Shown here: one piece after another, positions 39,488 to 48,755 of the stretch
How positions within the stretch are numbered: the stretch's first letter is position 1
Layout: every line of letters begins with the position of its first letter
Origin: Muribaculaceae bacterium
GTDB lineage: Bacteria; Bacteroidota; Bacteroidia; Bacteroidales; Muribaculaceae
Assembly (NCBI GenBank): GCA_022509185.1
Contig: JAFLTS010000015.1
Span: 1 to 64,000 of the forward strand
Reading direction: 5' to 3'
Length of the DNA: 64,000 nucleotides
The notes under the pieces: generated by a model
Seen by the model: the letters and a program-made list of their open reading frames with translations, nothing else
Database searches by the model: none
Told to the model about the DNA's origin: nothing
Made by a program: the position numbers and the translations under genes

Positions 39488-39503
39488 TGGCACAAGATTT
39501 GCA
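39488..39503 (+). promoter_or_regulatory. Candidate sigma-54 promoter of clpC
   Basis: TGGCAC, five bases (AAGAT), TTGCA: an exact match to the sigma-54 -24/-12 consensus TGGCAC-N5-TTGCW, 50 bases before the clpC ATG and correctly oriented. I see no TAnnTTTG box in front of clpC. Use by RpoN needs an enhancer-binding activator that cannot be seen here. Confidence 0.55.
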
Positions 39504-39552
39504 ATATTTTTATTTCCAATTAAGTTTTATAGGTAAAAACAAAAAATATTTG

Positions 39553-42111
39553 ATGAAGAATGATTATTCAAGGCAATTCCGAAATATTTTGGAAACAGCC
39601 TATCAAGAAGCTCAAAAATTCAATTCTCCGGTGATTATGAGTGAGCATTTTGTCTTGGCTTCTTTGCACAACCATGATGGATATGCTTTTAAAATTCTTA
39701 ACCACCTAAATATTCCTATTTCGGATATTGAGAAGGAACTGGAGACCTACCTTCAATCATTAGAGGAGGTCCCGAAAGAAAGCACTACATTATTCGAACA
39801 ACATTTTAAAATTTCAATGTCTGCTATCAGGCATTTACATCTGGCTATGTCGGAAGCTCGAAAAATGAATGCACATATTGTGGCGGGAGAACATATTTTG
39901 TTGGCATTAATTCATGATCAAAGAGCTATGGACAGCGGAGTATTGAAAAATATTAAAGAAAAGTATCTCAATTTTGATATTACTATTCAAAATATGAGTG
40001 ACCTGAATATGCCTAAAGGAGGGAAAAACTTTGGTGACGATGAAGATGAAGATGAAGAGATGTCTCCGTTCGGGCAAATGAACAACCCACAAAGTTCTTC
40101 TACTCAGGCATCGAAGGGTAAAGACCGGAAAAGTGACACCCCGGCATTGGATAAATTCGGATATGACATGACAAAAGCCGCTGCGGAAGGTACATTAGAT
40201 CCGGTTGTGGGTCGTGAAACTGAAATAGAACGCTTGGCACAGATCTTGTCTCGTAGAAAGAAAAACAACCCGGTTTTAATAGGAGAACCCGGAGTAGGTA
40301 AATCGGCTATTGTAGAAGGTCTTGCTTTGCGCATTGTTCAACATCAAGTTCCTCGGGTGCTTTTTAATAAAAGAGTAATTGGCCTTGACATGGCAGGTAT
40401 GGTAGCGGGCACAAAATACAGAGGACAGTTTGAAGAAAGAATTAAAGCCGTTTTAGATGAGTTACAAAAAAATCCGGATATAATTCTTTTCATTGATGAA
40501 ATACACACAATCGTGGGAGCGGGAGGAGCTGCAGGTTCTATGGATGCAGCAAATATGTTAAAGCCTGCTCTGGCCAGAGGTGAAATCCAGTGTGTGGGTG
40601 CTACTACTTTGGATGAATACCGCCAGAATATAGAAAAAGACGGAGCTTTGGAAAGACGTTTCCAGAAAGTAATGGTTGAACCCACAAGTCCGGAAGAAAC
40701 TTTAGAAATACTACGGAAGGTAAAGGATAAATACGAATCTCACCATAATGTGAATTATACAGATGAAGCCTTACAGGCTTGTGTCGACCTTACACAACGG
40801 TATGTTAGTGATAGAAATTTCCCGGATAAAGCTCTAGATGCATTAGATGAAGCAGGTTCCAGAGTACACATATCCAATATTGTTGTTCCGGAAGAAATAG
40901 AGAAATTGGAACATGATGTGGAAGAAGTGACTGAAAAGAAACTAGCAGCTGCTAAATCTCAGAATTTTGAATTGGCTGCAACTTTAAGAGATGAGGAATC
41001 TAAGAAAAAGGCTGAATTGGAGAAGGCAAAAAATGAATGGGAGAAAAAAATAGATAGTGAGCGTCAACTTGTAGATGAAGAAAATGTAGCTCAGGTTGTA
41101 GCTATGATGACTGGTGTTCCCACTCAAAGAATTGCTCAGGCAGAAGGAACACGTCTTTTAAAAATGGGAGATATCCTTGAAGGTTCCGTAATAGGTCAGG
41201 ATGATGCCATCAAAAAAGTAGTTAAAGCCATTCAAAGAAATCGGTTAGGCCTGAAGAATCCTGAGAAACCGATCGGAGTTTTTATGTTCCTTGGTCCTAC
41301 AGGAGTTGGCAAGACACATCTTGCAAAGAAAATTGCAGAATACCTTTTTGATTCAAAAGATGCTCTCATAAGAATGGATATGAGTGAATATATGGAAAAA
41401 TTCACTGTTTCCAGATTAGTTGGAGCTCCTCCGGGATATGTAGGTTATGAAGAAGGAGGTCAGCTCACAGAAAAAGTAAGAAGACACCCATATTCAGTAG
41501 TATTACTTGATGAAATAGAAAAAGCTCACCCTGATGTATTTAATCTCTTGCTTCAGGTGATGGATGAGGGAAGATTGACAGATTCGTTAGGAAGAAAGAT
41601 TGATTTTAAGAATACCATTCTGATCATGACCAGTAATGTGGGATCACGGCAATTAAAAGATTTCGGTGGAGGAGTGGGATTCAATACTGAAGAGGTATCG
41701 AAACAGCAGGCTCACGGAGTAATTTCTAAAGCTCTAAATCGCGCTTTTTCACCTGAGTTCTTGAACCGTGTTGACGATATTATCATGTTTGATCAACTTG
41801 AGAAAGAAGCCATTATTAAAATTATTGATATTGAGCTTAAAGACTATTACTCAAGGGTGGAAAAACTTGGATTTACTCTTCAAATATCCGATGAAGCTAA
41901 AAACTTTATAGCAGAGAAAGGGTATGACAGAAACTTCGGTGCACGTCCTCTAAAGAGATCTATTCAAAAATACCTTGAAGATGAATTGGCAGAAATAATG
42001 TTGAAACTTAATTCAGAAGGTAAACTTGGAGGCACCATAAATGTCAGCTTTAAGGAAGGAGATGAAAAACCTACGGTAGAATATTTACCTATCCAAGGAA
42101 CAGAGGAATAA
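39553..42111 (+). CDS. clpC: ATP-dependent Clp protease ATP-binding subunit ClpC
   Basis: HSP100 unfoldase that feeds ClpP. The ATG at 39553 ([16 protein letters not shown]) begins the Clp N domain; a longer reading has no support. Domains in order: N domain (1-150), an acidic/Ser-rich linker (about 155-190), AAA1 with GEPGVGKS, a UVR-containing middle region ([14 protein letters not shown]), AAA2 with GPTGVGKT, and the C-terminal D2-small domain. Length is 852. The UVR motif and N domain point to ClpC rather than ClpB. Confidence 0.94.
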   Translation: MKNDYSRQFRNILETAYQEAQKFNSPVIMSEHFVLASLHNHDGYAFKILNHLNIPISDIEKELETYLQSLEEVPKESTTLFEQHFKISMSAIRHLHLAMSEARKMNAHIVAGEHILLALIHDQRAMDSGVLKNIKEKYLNFDITIQNMSDLNMPKGGKNFGDDEDEDEEMSPFGQMNNPQSSSTQASKGKDRKSDTPALDKFGYDMTKAAAEGTLDPVVGRETEIERLAQILSRRKKNNPVLIGEPGVGKSAIVEGLALRIVQHQVPRVLFNKRVIGLDMAGMVAGTKYRGQFEERIKAVLDELQKNPDIILFIDEIHTIVGAGGAAGSMDAANMLKPALARGEIQCVGATTLDEYRQNIEKDGALERRFQKVMVEPTSPEETLEILRKVKDKYESHHNVNYTDEALQACVDLTQRYVSDRNFPDKALDALDEAGSRVHISNIVVPEEIEKLEHDVEEVTEKKLAAAKSQNFELAATLRDEESKKKAELEKAKNEWEKKIDSERQLVDEENVAQVVAMMTGVPTQRIAQAEGTRLLKMGDILEGSVIGQDDAIKKVVKAIQRNRLGLKNPEKPIGVFMFLGPTGVGKTHLAKKIAEYLFDSKDALIRMDMSEYMEKFTVSRLVGAPPGYVGYEEGGQLTEKVRRHPYSVVLLDEIEKAHPDVFNLLLQVMDEGRLTDSLGRKIDFKNTILIMTSNVGSRQLKDFGGGVGFNTEEVSKQQAHGVISKALNRAFSPEFLNRVDDIIMFDQLEKEAIIKIIDIELKDYYSRVEKLGFTLQISDEAKNFIAEKGYDRNFGARPLKRSIQKYLEDELAEIMLKLNSEGKLGGTINVSFKEGDEKPTVEYLPIQGTEE

Positions 42112-42134
42112 AAGAAAACATCTGTTTAAATTTT

Positions 42135-42167
42135 AAATCCGGGAAATAATTTTTCCCGGATTTTTTT
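42135..42167 (+). terminator. Terminator of clpC
   Basis: AAATCCGGGAAA, a five-base loop, TTTCCCGGATTT, then more T. The stem is perfect over 12 base pairs. The feoB stop lies at its right edge, so the two genes converge on it. Confidence 0.9.
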
Positions 42168-44604
42168 AGTAAAACAACAGAGCTATTCTGAAAGTAATCC
42201 AGGCAAATCCCCATGCCAGAGCCGTATTGTACAATACCGAGAATAAGCCCCATTTCCAGGTTCCGGTTTCTTTAACAATAGCGGTTATGGTAGCGACACA
42301 AGGGAAATATAACAAAACAAAGACAAGAAAACCTAAGGCTGATGCAGGAGTAAATGGAGCCTTTCCCGAAATTTTAGAGGGCGTTTTTAATCTTTGAGAT
42401 AACAATTCAGCATCGTCATCTCCCACATAAAGCACTCCCAAGGTGGAAACCACTACTTCCTTAGCTGCACATCCCGCTAATAATGAGCAGCAAGCTTTCC
42501 ATCCCATATCAAGAGGTTCCATCACAGGTTGAACGAATCTTCCTATATAACTTAAAATTGAATGGCTTTCCTGGTATTCTTTCAATACCATTTCTCCTAT
42601 TTTTTCTTCATCGGAATCAAGAATTATTTCTTCCGGGAGTTCTGCTATTGAAGCTAATGCAAAATCCGAAGGAATATCATTTTCATTATAACGTGGAAAA
42701 TAAGACAGCGCCCATATTATAATGGATGCAACTAATATCAGGCCTCCCATCTTTTTTATATATTGATCAGCCTTTGCCCACATATTTCTGAAAGTAGCTT
42801 TTGCTGTGGGAAATCGGTAAGGAGGAAGTTCCATAACAAAAGGAGTTTCGTCAGCTTTAAACCAAAATCTTCTCATTAATTTGGCCGTTATCACTGCTAC
42901 GATAATTCCTAAAAGATATAGACCCACAAACACCCAAGCTCCGTAATGTGGAAAGAATGCTCCTACTAATAATACATAAATAGGAATTCTTGCTGAACAA
43001 CTAATAAAAGGATTAATAAGGATAGTAATCAATCTGCTTGAATGACTTTCAATAATACGTGTGGACATAATGGAAGGCACGTTGCATCCGAATCCCATTA
43101 CCATTGGAATAAAGGATTTTCCATGTAAGCCCATTTTGTGCATTAACTTATCCATTATAAATGCTACCCTAGCCATATATCCTGAATCTTCCATAAACGA
43201 TATAAAAGTATATAAGATCAGAATATTTGGAAGGAAAACAATCACAGATCCGACCCCTCCAATTATACCATCAAGAATAAAATCTTTTAATGGACCTTCT
43301 ATCATATATTTCCCTATTAGCTGAGAAAACCATGTTATAAGGCTTTCAATCCACTCCATAGGGTATGAGCCGATTTGAAAAGTAGCCCAAAACATTAGCC
43401 ACATTATCAAAAGAAAGATGGGGAAGCCGAAAAGTTTATTTGTTACAAATGCATCAATAATTTTGGTTGAATTATCGTCATAAGACTTTTCAGTTTCCAT
43501 AGTTTCAGCCATTGCACCTTGAATAAATCCGAATTTTTCAGCCGAGATTAAAGCATTAGCGTCTTCACCTAAATCTTTTTCCAATTTTGCATTTTGAGCA
43601 TCTCTAATCTTCTCCCAATAAGGATATTTAGGATACTTTTCCAACATTCTTTTGATTTCAGGATCTTTTTCCAGAAGTTTTATTGCCAGAAAACGGGGTG
43701 AGAAACGTTGAGGAAGATCAGAATCCTCTTTTAAAGCATCAATAAGTTTTCTCACTGAATCCTCTATTTCAGGACGCATTCTAACATGAATATGCCTGGT
43801 ATCGGGATTTTTTAATTCATAAACCTGGATAATTGTATCAAGGAGACGATCAACCCCCCATCCTGTGGCAGCAATTGTCGGAATAATGGGCACTCCCAAC
43901 ATCTTACCGAGAACTTCGTATTCTAATTTTATATGTTTCTTTTCCAGTTCATCAAACATATTAAGAGCAATCACCATACTTCGGTTCATGTCTATTAGTT
44001 CGGTAGTGAGGAAAAGATTACGTTCTATATTGGAAGCTACTACTACATTTACTATTATATCAGGAGTTTCTTCCTTTAGGTATCTCATTACAAATAGCTC
44101 TTCCGGAGAATAAGCCGACAAAGAATAAGTTCCTGGAAGGTCAACAATATTAAATTCATAACCCTTATATTTCATATATCCTTCCTTGGCACCGACCGTT
44201 ACACCGGCATAATTTCCTACATGTTCATGAGCTCCTGAAACAATGTTGAAAAGGGAAGTCTTTCCACAATTAGGATTTCCTACCAGTACTACATTAATAC
44301 TTTTGGCTTTACTAACTTTAGGTTCCGGTGTGTGGATTGGTTTGACTTTAATTTTTTCTTCCACATTCTTTTCCCATTCCTCTAAAGGTTCGATCTCAAT
44401 CATACCGGCCTCAGATCTCCTCAAAGAGACTTCGTAATCCATCAGATGAAATTTAATTGGATCTTGCAAAGGAGCATTTAACACAAGTGTAATTTCACGT
44501 CCTTTTACAAAGCCCATCTCCATGACCCTTTTTCTAAAAGCGCCATGACCTAGTATTTTAACAATGACACCGGTTTCGCCCGGTTTGAGATCGGAAAGTC
44601 TCAT
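42166..44604 (-). CDS. feoB: Fused FeoA-FeoB ferrous iron transporter
   Basis: Imports Fe2+ across the inner membrane, GTP-dependent. Residues 1-75 are an FeoA SH3-like domain (MRLSDLKPGETGVIVKILG onward). The G domain follows with G1 GNPNCGKT (109-116), DLPGTYSLSA and NMFDE. The C-terminal half carries the gate helices, with NPFISCSARIPIYVLL and GCAAKEVVVSTLGVLY. The FeoA-FeoB fusion in 812 residues is a typical Bacteroidota form. Confidence 0.96.
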   Translation of the reverse strand: MRLSDLKPGETGVIVKILGHGAFRKRVMEMGFVKGREITLVLNAPLQDPIKFHLMDYEVSLRRSEAGMIEIEPLEEWEKNVEEKIKVKPIHTPEPKVSKAKSINVVLVGNPNCGKTSLFNIVSGAHEHVGNYAGVTVGAKEGYMKYKGYEFNIVDLPGTYSLSAYSPEELFVMRYLKEETPDIIVNVVVASNIERNLFLTTELIDMNRSMVIALNMFDELEKKHIKLEYEVLGKMLGVPIIPTIAATGWGVDRLLDTIIQVYELKNPDTRHIHVRMRPEIEDSVRKLIDALKEDSDLPQRFSPRFLAIKLLEKDPEIKRMLEKYPKYPYWEKIRDAQNAKLEKDLGEDANALISAEKFGFIQGAMAETMETEKSYDDNSTKIIDAFVTNKLFGFPIFLLIMWLMFWATFQIGSYPMEWIESLITWFSQLIGKYMIEGPLKDFILDGIIGGVGSVIVFLPNILILYTFISFMEDSGYMARVAFIMDKLMHKMGLHGKSFIPMVMGFGCNVPSIMSTRIIESHSSRLITILINPFISCSARIPIYVLLVGAFFPHYGAWVFVGLYLLGIIVAVITAKLMRRFWFKADETPFVMELPPYRFPTAKATFRNMWAKADQYIKKMGGLILVASIIIWALSYFPRYNENDIPSDFALASIAELPEEIILDSDEEKIGEMVLKEYQESHSILSYIGRFVQPVMEPLDMGWKACCSLLAGCAAKEVVVSTLGVLYVGDDDAELLSQRLKTPSKISGKAPFTPASALGFLVFVLLYFPCVATITAIVKETGTWKWGLFSVLYNTALAWGFAWITFRIALLFY

Positions 44605-44625
44605 GGATTTAATTTAAGTCCATTA

Positions 44626-44633
44626 CAAAATTA
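44626..44633 (-). promoter_or_regulatory. Minus-7 element of feoB
   Basis: On the minus strand TAATTTTG, about 21 bases before the ATG. No TTG at standard spacing; the adjacent inverted repeat at 44664-44695 overlaps where upstream control could act. Confidence 0.4.
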
Positions 44634-44663
44634 ATGAAATTAAAAATGTAGGTTATAAAAAGA

Positions 44664-44695
44664 GATGAAAATACCTATAAATAGGTATTTTCATC
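44664..44695 (-). terminator. 14-bp inverted repeat, likely terminator of the S9 peptidase gene
   Basis: GATGAAAATACCTA and TAGGTATTTTCATC are exact inverted copies around a four-base loop. On the minus strand a T-rich run (CTCTTTTTAT) follows, which fits a terminator for the upstream peptidase gene. Because it also lies just upstream of feoB, an operator is possible. Confidence 0.65.
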
Positions 44696-44760
44696 TAACA
44701 AATTAAAACTTCTAAAAGACTTTTATTACTTTCTAATGCACTCTATTAAAAATGGGATTT

Positions 44761-46857
44761 TCAGTCTTTTAAATATTTATCCAGGAACCTGAAGAAAACC
44801 CTTTGCCATAAAATTGCATTTTGTGGTTTTAATACCCAGTGGTTTTCATCGGGGAATACTAACATTTCTGCTTCAAGTCCATGCATCTTGGCAGCATTAA
44901 ACGCCATCATTCCTTGTGAGGCCAGAATTCTGTAATCCAATTCTCCCACAGTCACCAGAATAGGGGCCGTCCAATCATTAACAAACAGATGAGGTGAATT
45001 AGCATATGTTTTTTGTGCTATTGCATTTTCTTTATCCCAATACGCGCCCCCAAGGTCAAAGTCCGCAAACCACATTTCCTCTGTTTCAAGATACTGTGCC
45101 TCAAGATTGAAAATTCCTGCATGAGCTATTAAAGCAGCAAATCTTCCTTCATGATGCCCTGCAAGCCAATAAACTGAAAATCCTCCATAACTTGCTCCTA
45201 TGGCAGCTATCTTAGATTTATCAATATATGGCTGTGCTGCAATGTAATCTGTGGCAGTAAGATAATCTTTCATATTTTGACCCCCATAATCTCCAGAAAT
45301 CTGACGATTCCATTCAGTTCCGAATCCAGGTAAACCACGTCTATTGGGGGCTATAATTACATATCCGTTAGCTGCCATTATCATAAAATTCCAACGATAG
45401 CTCCAGAATTGACTTACAGCTTGTTGAGGGCCTCCCTGACAATAGAGAATAGCCGGATATTTTTTATTTGGATCAAAATCAGGAGGTAAAATTATCCAAC
45501 ATAGCATTTCTTTACCATCAGTAGTAGATAACATAACTTTTTGAACTTCACCTAATTTTAATTGTGAGATTAAGTCTGCATTAATTGAAGTAAGATCTTT
45601 TACCGGTTGGCCTTCTTGAATTAAGCAAACTTCATTGGGTTCTCTCATGGAATGACGTAAAGCCAATGCAGAAGATTCTGATAATGGACAAATATTAACG
45701 AAATCACAAATAGCTTCTGCAACAGTAGTAATTGAAGAAGTAGTAACATCTACTTTAAATACAGGTTCTGTACCTTGATAATAACCGGCAAACCAAATAT
45801 AATTGCCATCAGGACTCCAGGATATTTCCTCCGGCCAATAATCCCAATTTTCTGTTAGATCTTTTACCTCTCCTGATGACATTTCCATTACCATCAATCT
45901 TTTCTTATCACTTTCAAATTTTGGAGTAGCCATTGAAAGCCATGCAAGTTTTGATCCGTCGGGAGAGAATACCGGATCTGTGTCATAACCCGGATTTTCC
46001 TCAGTTAGGCAACGGGTTGAACCATCTTCTAAATTATAAAGATAAAGATTGCTATCAGTGGAGAAAGAATAATCTTTTCCCTTGAGTTTGCGTGAAACAT
46101 AAACAAGAGACTTGCTGTCAGCTGACCAAGTAAAAGCATCAGTACCACTGAAAGGCCTCATAGGACATTCAAAAGGTTCCCCCTCCATTATATCTTTTGT
46201 CCCTGATAATCCATCTATAGAAAAATTAGCTATAAAAGGATGTGGGATACTGGTTACCCATTCATCCCAATGTTTATACATAAGATCATCTACAACTCTT
46301 CCTGTTGTTTTTGGCAAATCTTTGAAAAGATCTTCATCCTTTTTATTATAATCAGTGACAGGACTTCCAAAAACGACTTTTTCTCCGTCAGGTGAAATTA
46401 CAAAACATTCAATACCATTTTTTATATCGGATATTCTTCTTACATCACTGCCATCAGCTTTCATTGTAAAGATCTGCAAAGAATTAAGATTATCATCTTT
46501 ACGTAAAAATGCTATTCTTTCTCCATTATTTATCCAGCATAAATTTGATTCGGAAGAAGCAGTGACAGTGAGTCGTTTCAAATCAGTACCATCAATATTC
46601 ATGATGTAAATCTCTGCATTTGATTTATTTTCCTCAATATCTTCATAGGATAACGTAAAAATCACTTTCTTACCATCAGGAGAAGGAGTAACCTGAGAAA
46701 TTCTTCCAAAAGCCTCCAGCACTTCCGGAGTAAGCATTCCGTCTTTTATTTCTATTTTGGGCTTTTCTATAACTTTTTGTTCTCCTTTTTTTCCTTCAGA
46801 ACAAGAGAAAAGCAATGGTAAGAGCAAAGTACCCATGATCCAAATGTGTTTTTTCAT
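44761..46857 (-). CDS. S9 family prolyl oligopeptidase, lipoprotein
   Basis: Serine peptidase resembling DPP5-like enzymes. The ATG at 46857 gives a lipoprotein signal with Cys in LLPLLFSC. Residues about 40-420 form a WD-like beta propeller (repeated SPDGKKVIF, SADSKSLVYV, SPDGSKLAWL), followed by the alpha/beta hydrolase with GASYGGF (Ser556) and DENHW (His673). It releases dipeptides or tripeptides in relatives; an amino-acid-fermenting life would fit. It was probably exported to the periplasm or outer membrane. Confidence 0.92.
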   Translation of the reverse strand: MKKHIWIMGTLLLPLLFSCSEGKKGEQKVIEKPKIEIKDGMLTPEVLEAFGRISQVTPSPDGKKVIFTLSYEDIEENKSNAEIYIMNIDGTDLKRLTVTASSESNLCWINNGERIAFLRKDDNLNSLQIFTMKADGSDVRRISDIKNGIECFVISPDGEKVVFGSPVTDYNKKDEDLFKDLPKTTGRVVDDLMYKHWDEWVTSIPHPFIANFSIDGLSGTKDIMEGEPFECPMRPFSGTDAFTWSADSKSLVYVSRKLKGKDYSFSTDSNLYLYNLEDGSTRCLTEENPGYDTDPVFSPDGSKLAWLSMATPKFESDKKRLMVMEMSSGEVKDLTENWDYWPEEISWSPDGNYIWFAGYYQGTEPVFKVDVTTSSITTVAEAICDFVNICPLSESSALALRHSMREPNEVCLIQEGQPVKDLTSINADLISQLKLGEVQKVMLSTTDGKEMLCWIILPPDFDPNKKYPAILYCQGGPQQAVSQFWSYRWNFMIMAANGYVIIAPNRRGLPGFGTEWNRQISGDYGGQNMKDYLTATDYIAAQPYIDKSKIAAIGASYGGFSVYWLAGHHEGRFAALIAHAGIFNLEAQYLETEEMWFADFDLGGAYWDKENAIAQKTYANSPHLFVNDWTAPILVTVGELDYRILASQGMMAFNAAKMHGLEAEMLVFPDENHWVLKPQNAILWQRVFFRFLDKYLKD

Positions 46858-46916
46858 TGGCAATTAATTTTAGGTTAAAAAGTATTTTATATTCAAATAT
46901 AAATCAAAAATAACAA

Positions 46917-48755
46917 TTAATTTTTCTTTTTGGAAAATGAATTGTTACCGAACAATTTTTTTATAATATCGAATCGATTTATTTTTTTTAAATCCTGAAG
47001 TATCTGTCTTTTTTCTTCCGGTTTGTACCAGAAAAAAAGACGTCTCTGAGCATTTTTATCTTTTTCTGTTGTGGCCGTGAAAATCTGTTCTCGTGTGTAT
47101 GGATGAATTCCGGTATAAAAAATTTCAGAAGCCAGAGTCATAGGGGTAGGGGTAAAGTCTTGTACCTGTTCCAGATGATAGTTCATCTCTTTGGTATCAA
47201 CTGCCAATTGAGCCATATCCTCTAAAGTACTACCCGGGTGAGAAGAAATAAAATAAGGAATCAATTGTTGATTTAAACTATATTTCCGGTTTATAGAATC
47301 GAATATATTCTTAAATTTTTTAAATAAGGAGAAGGAAGGTTTCCTCATTAAGTTCAACACCTTATCATTTGTATGTTCCGGAGCTACTTTAAGCCTTCCG
47401 CTTACATGTTTTTTAATTAGTTGGGAAATATATTCCTGATTCTTGGCATCAATCTTCACGTCACCGGAAGGGGCCATAGCAAGATCATAACGTACACCAC
47501 TTCCTACAAAAGCTTTCTTCACACCTTCAAATGAATCTACTGAACGATAAATATCCAGTAGTTTAGAATGATCAACATTCAAATTTTTACAAACATTAGG
47601 ATGTAGACAGGATGGTTTAATACATTTCTTGCAGATCTCTTCATTTTTACCCTTTAATTCATACATATTTGCCGATGGACCGCCCAAATCGGAAATGTAA
47701 CCTTTAAAATCTTTCATCTCTGTAACTGCCTGTACCTCAGACAAAATTGATTCTTTAGATCTGGAAGTAACAAATTTACCTTGATGGGCTGAAATTGTAC
47801 AAAATGCACATCCTCCAAAACATCCCCTATGTAAAGTCACAGAATGACGAATCATTTCGTATGCAGGTATTACCTTATCTTTATATCTGGGATGAGGCAC
47901 ACGAGTGAATGGCAAAGCATATATGGAATCCAATTCTTTTTGATTCATAGGAGGAAACATCGGATTTATTTGTATCCATTTTCCTCCGGTTGATTGCCAG
48001 ATAATATTTCCTTGATATTTATTAGACTCTTCTTCTACAATTTTAAAGTTTTTTGCCTGCAATCTTTTATCATTAAGACATTCTTCGTACGAATTTAAAA
48101 TTATACCATTCTTTGAATCCGGTGTTTTTGAATAGAAAACAGTCTGTGGAATATCTGTAATATTACAAATATCTACTCCTTGATTAATTCGGTCGGCTAT
48201 AAGTCTCATTGTTTTCTCTCCCATACCATAGGAAATCATGTCAACATGAGACTGATATAATATAGAGGGCAATAATTTATTTTGCCAATAATCATAATGT
48301 GATACACGTCTTAAGGAAGCTTCTATTCCACCCGCAATTATAGGTATCTCTGGGAATAATTCCTTTAATATTTTTGAATATACAATTGTGGGATAGTCGG
48401 GCCTCATCCCATGTCTTCCTCCGGGAGTATAGGCATCCGTATGACGAAGCCTGCGATTTGCTGTGTAATGATTAACCATTGAATCCATTGCTCCTGCAGA
48501 GATTCCGAAAAAAAGGCGTGGTTTCCCTAATTTTTTAAAATCTCTTAAATCGTCTCTCCAATTAGGTTGAGGAACTATAGCCACTTTATATCCGGCATCT
48601 TGTAGCACTCTACCAATAACTGCTGTTCCGAAAGAGGGATGATCCACATATGCATCACCTGAAAACAAAATAATGTCGGGTTGTTCCCAACCAAGTTTTT
48701 CAATCTCTTCTTTAGTAGTGGGAAGAAAATACCTTTTACTGATCTGATTTTGCAT
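46917..48755 (-). CDS. YgiQ family radical SAM protein
   Basis: A 612-residue radical SAM protein of the YgiQ/UPF0313 family. N-terminal landmarks are WEQPDIILFSGDAYVDHPSFG and AGGIEASLRRVSHYDYW; the cluster motif is CFGGCAFC, and an extra Cys-rich segment follows (CKKCIKPSCLHPNVC). The substrate is unknown. It overlaps uvrB by 20 bases and is likely cotranscribed, without any known functional link. Confidence 0.92.
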   Translation of the reverse strand: MQNQISKRYFLPTTKEEIEKLGWEQPDIILFSGDAYVDHPSFGTAVIGRVLQDAGYKVAIVPQPNWRDDLRDFKKLGKPRLFFGISAGAMDSMVNHYTANRRLRHTDAYTPGGRHGMRPDYPTIVYSKILKELFPEIPIIAGGIEASLRRVSHYDYWQNKLLPSILYQSHVDMISYGMGEKTMRLIADRINQGVDICNITDIPQTVFYSKTPDSKNGIILNSYEECLNDKRLQAKNFKIVEEESNKYQGNIIWQSTGGKWIQINPMFPPMNQKELDSIYALPFTRVPHPRYKDKVIPAYEMIRHSVTLHRGCFGGCAFCTISAHQGKFVTSRSKESILSEVQAVTEMKDFKGYISDLGGPSANMYELKGKNEEICKKCIKPSCLHPNVCKNLNVDHSKLLDIYRSVDSFEGVKKAFVGSGVRYDLAMAPSGDVKIDAKNQEYISQLIKKHVSGRLKVAPEHTNDKVLNLMRKPSFSLFKKFKNIFDSINRKYSLNQQLIPYFISSHPGSTLEDMAQLAVDTKEMNYHLEQVQDFTPTPMTLASEIFYTGIHPYTREQIFTATTEKDKNAQRRLFFWYKPEEKRQILQDLKKINRFDIIKKLFGNNSFSKKKN

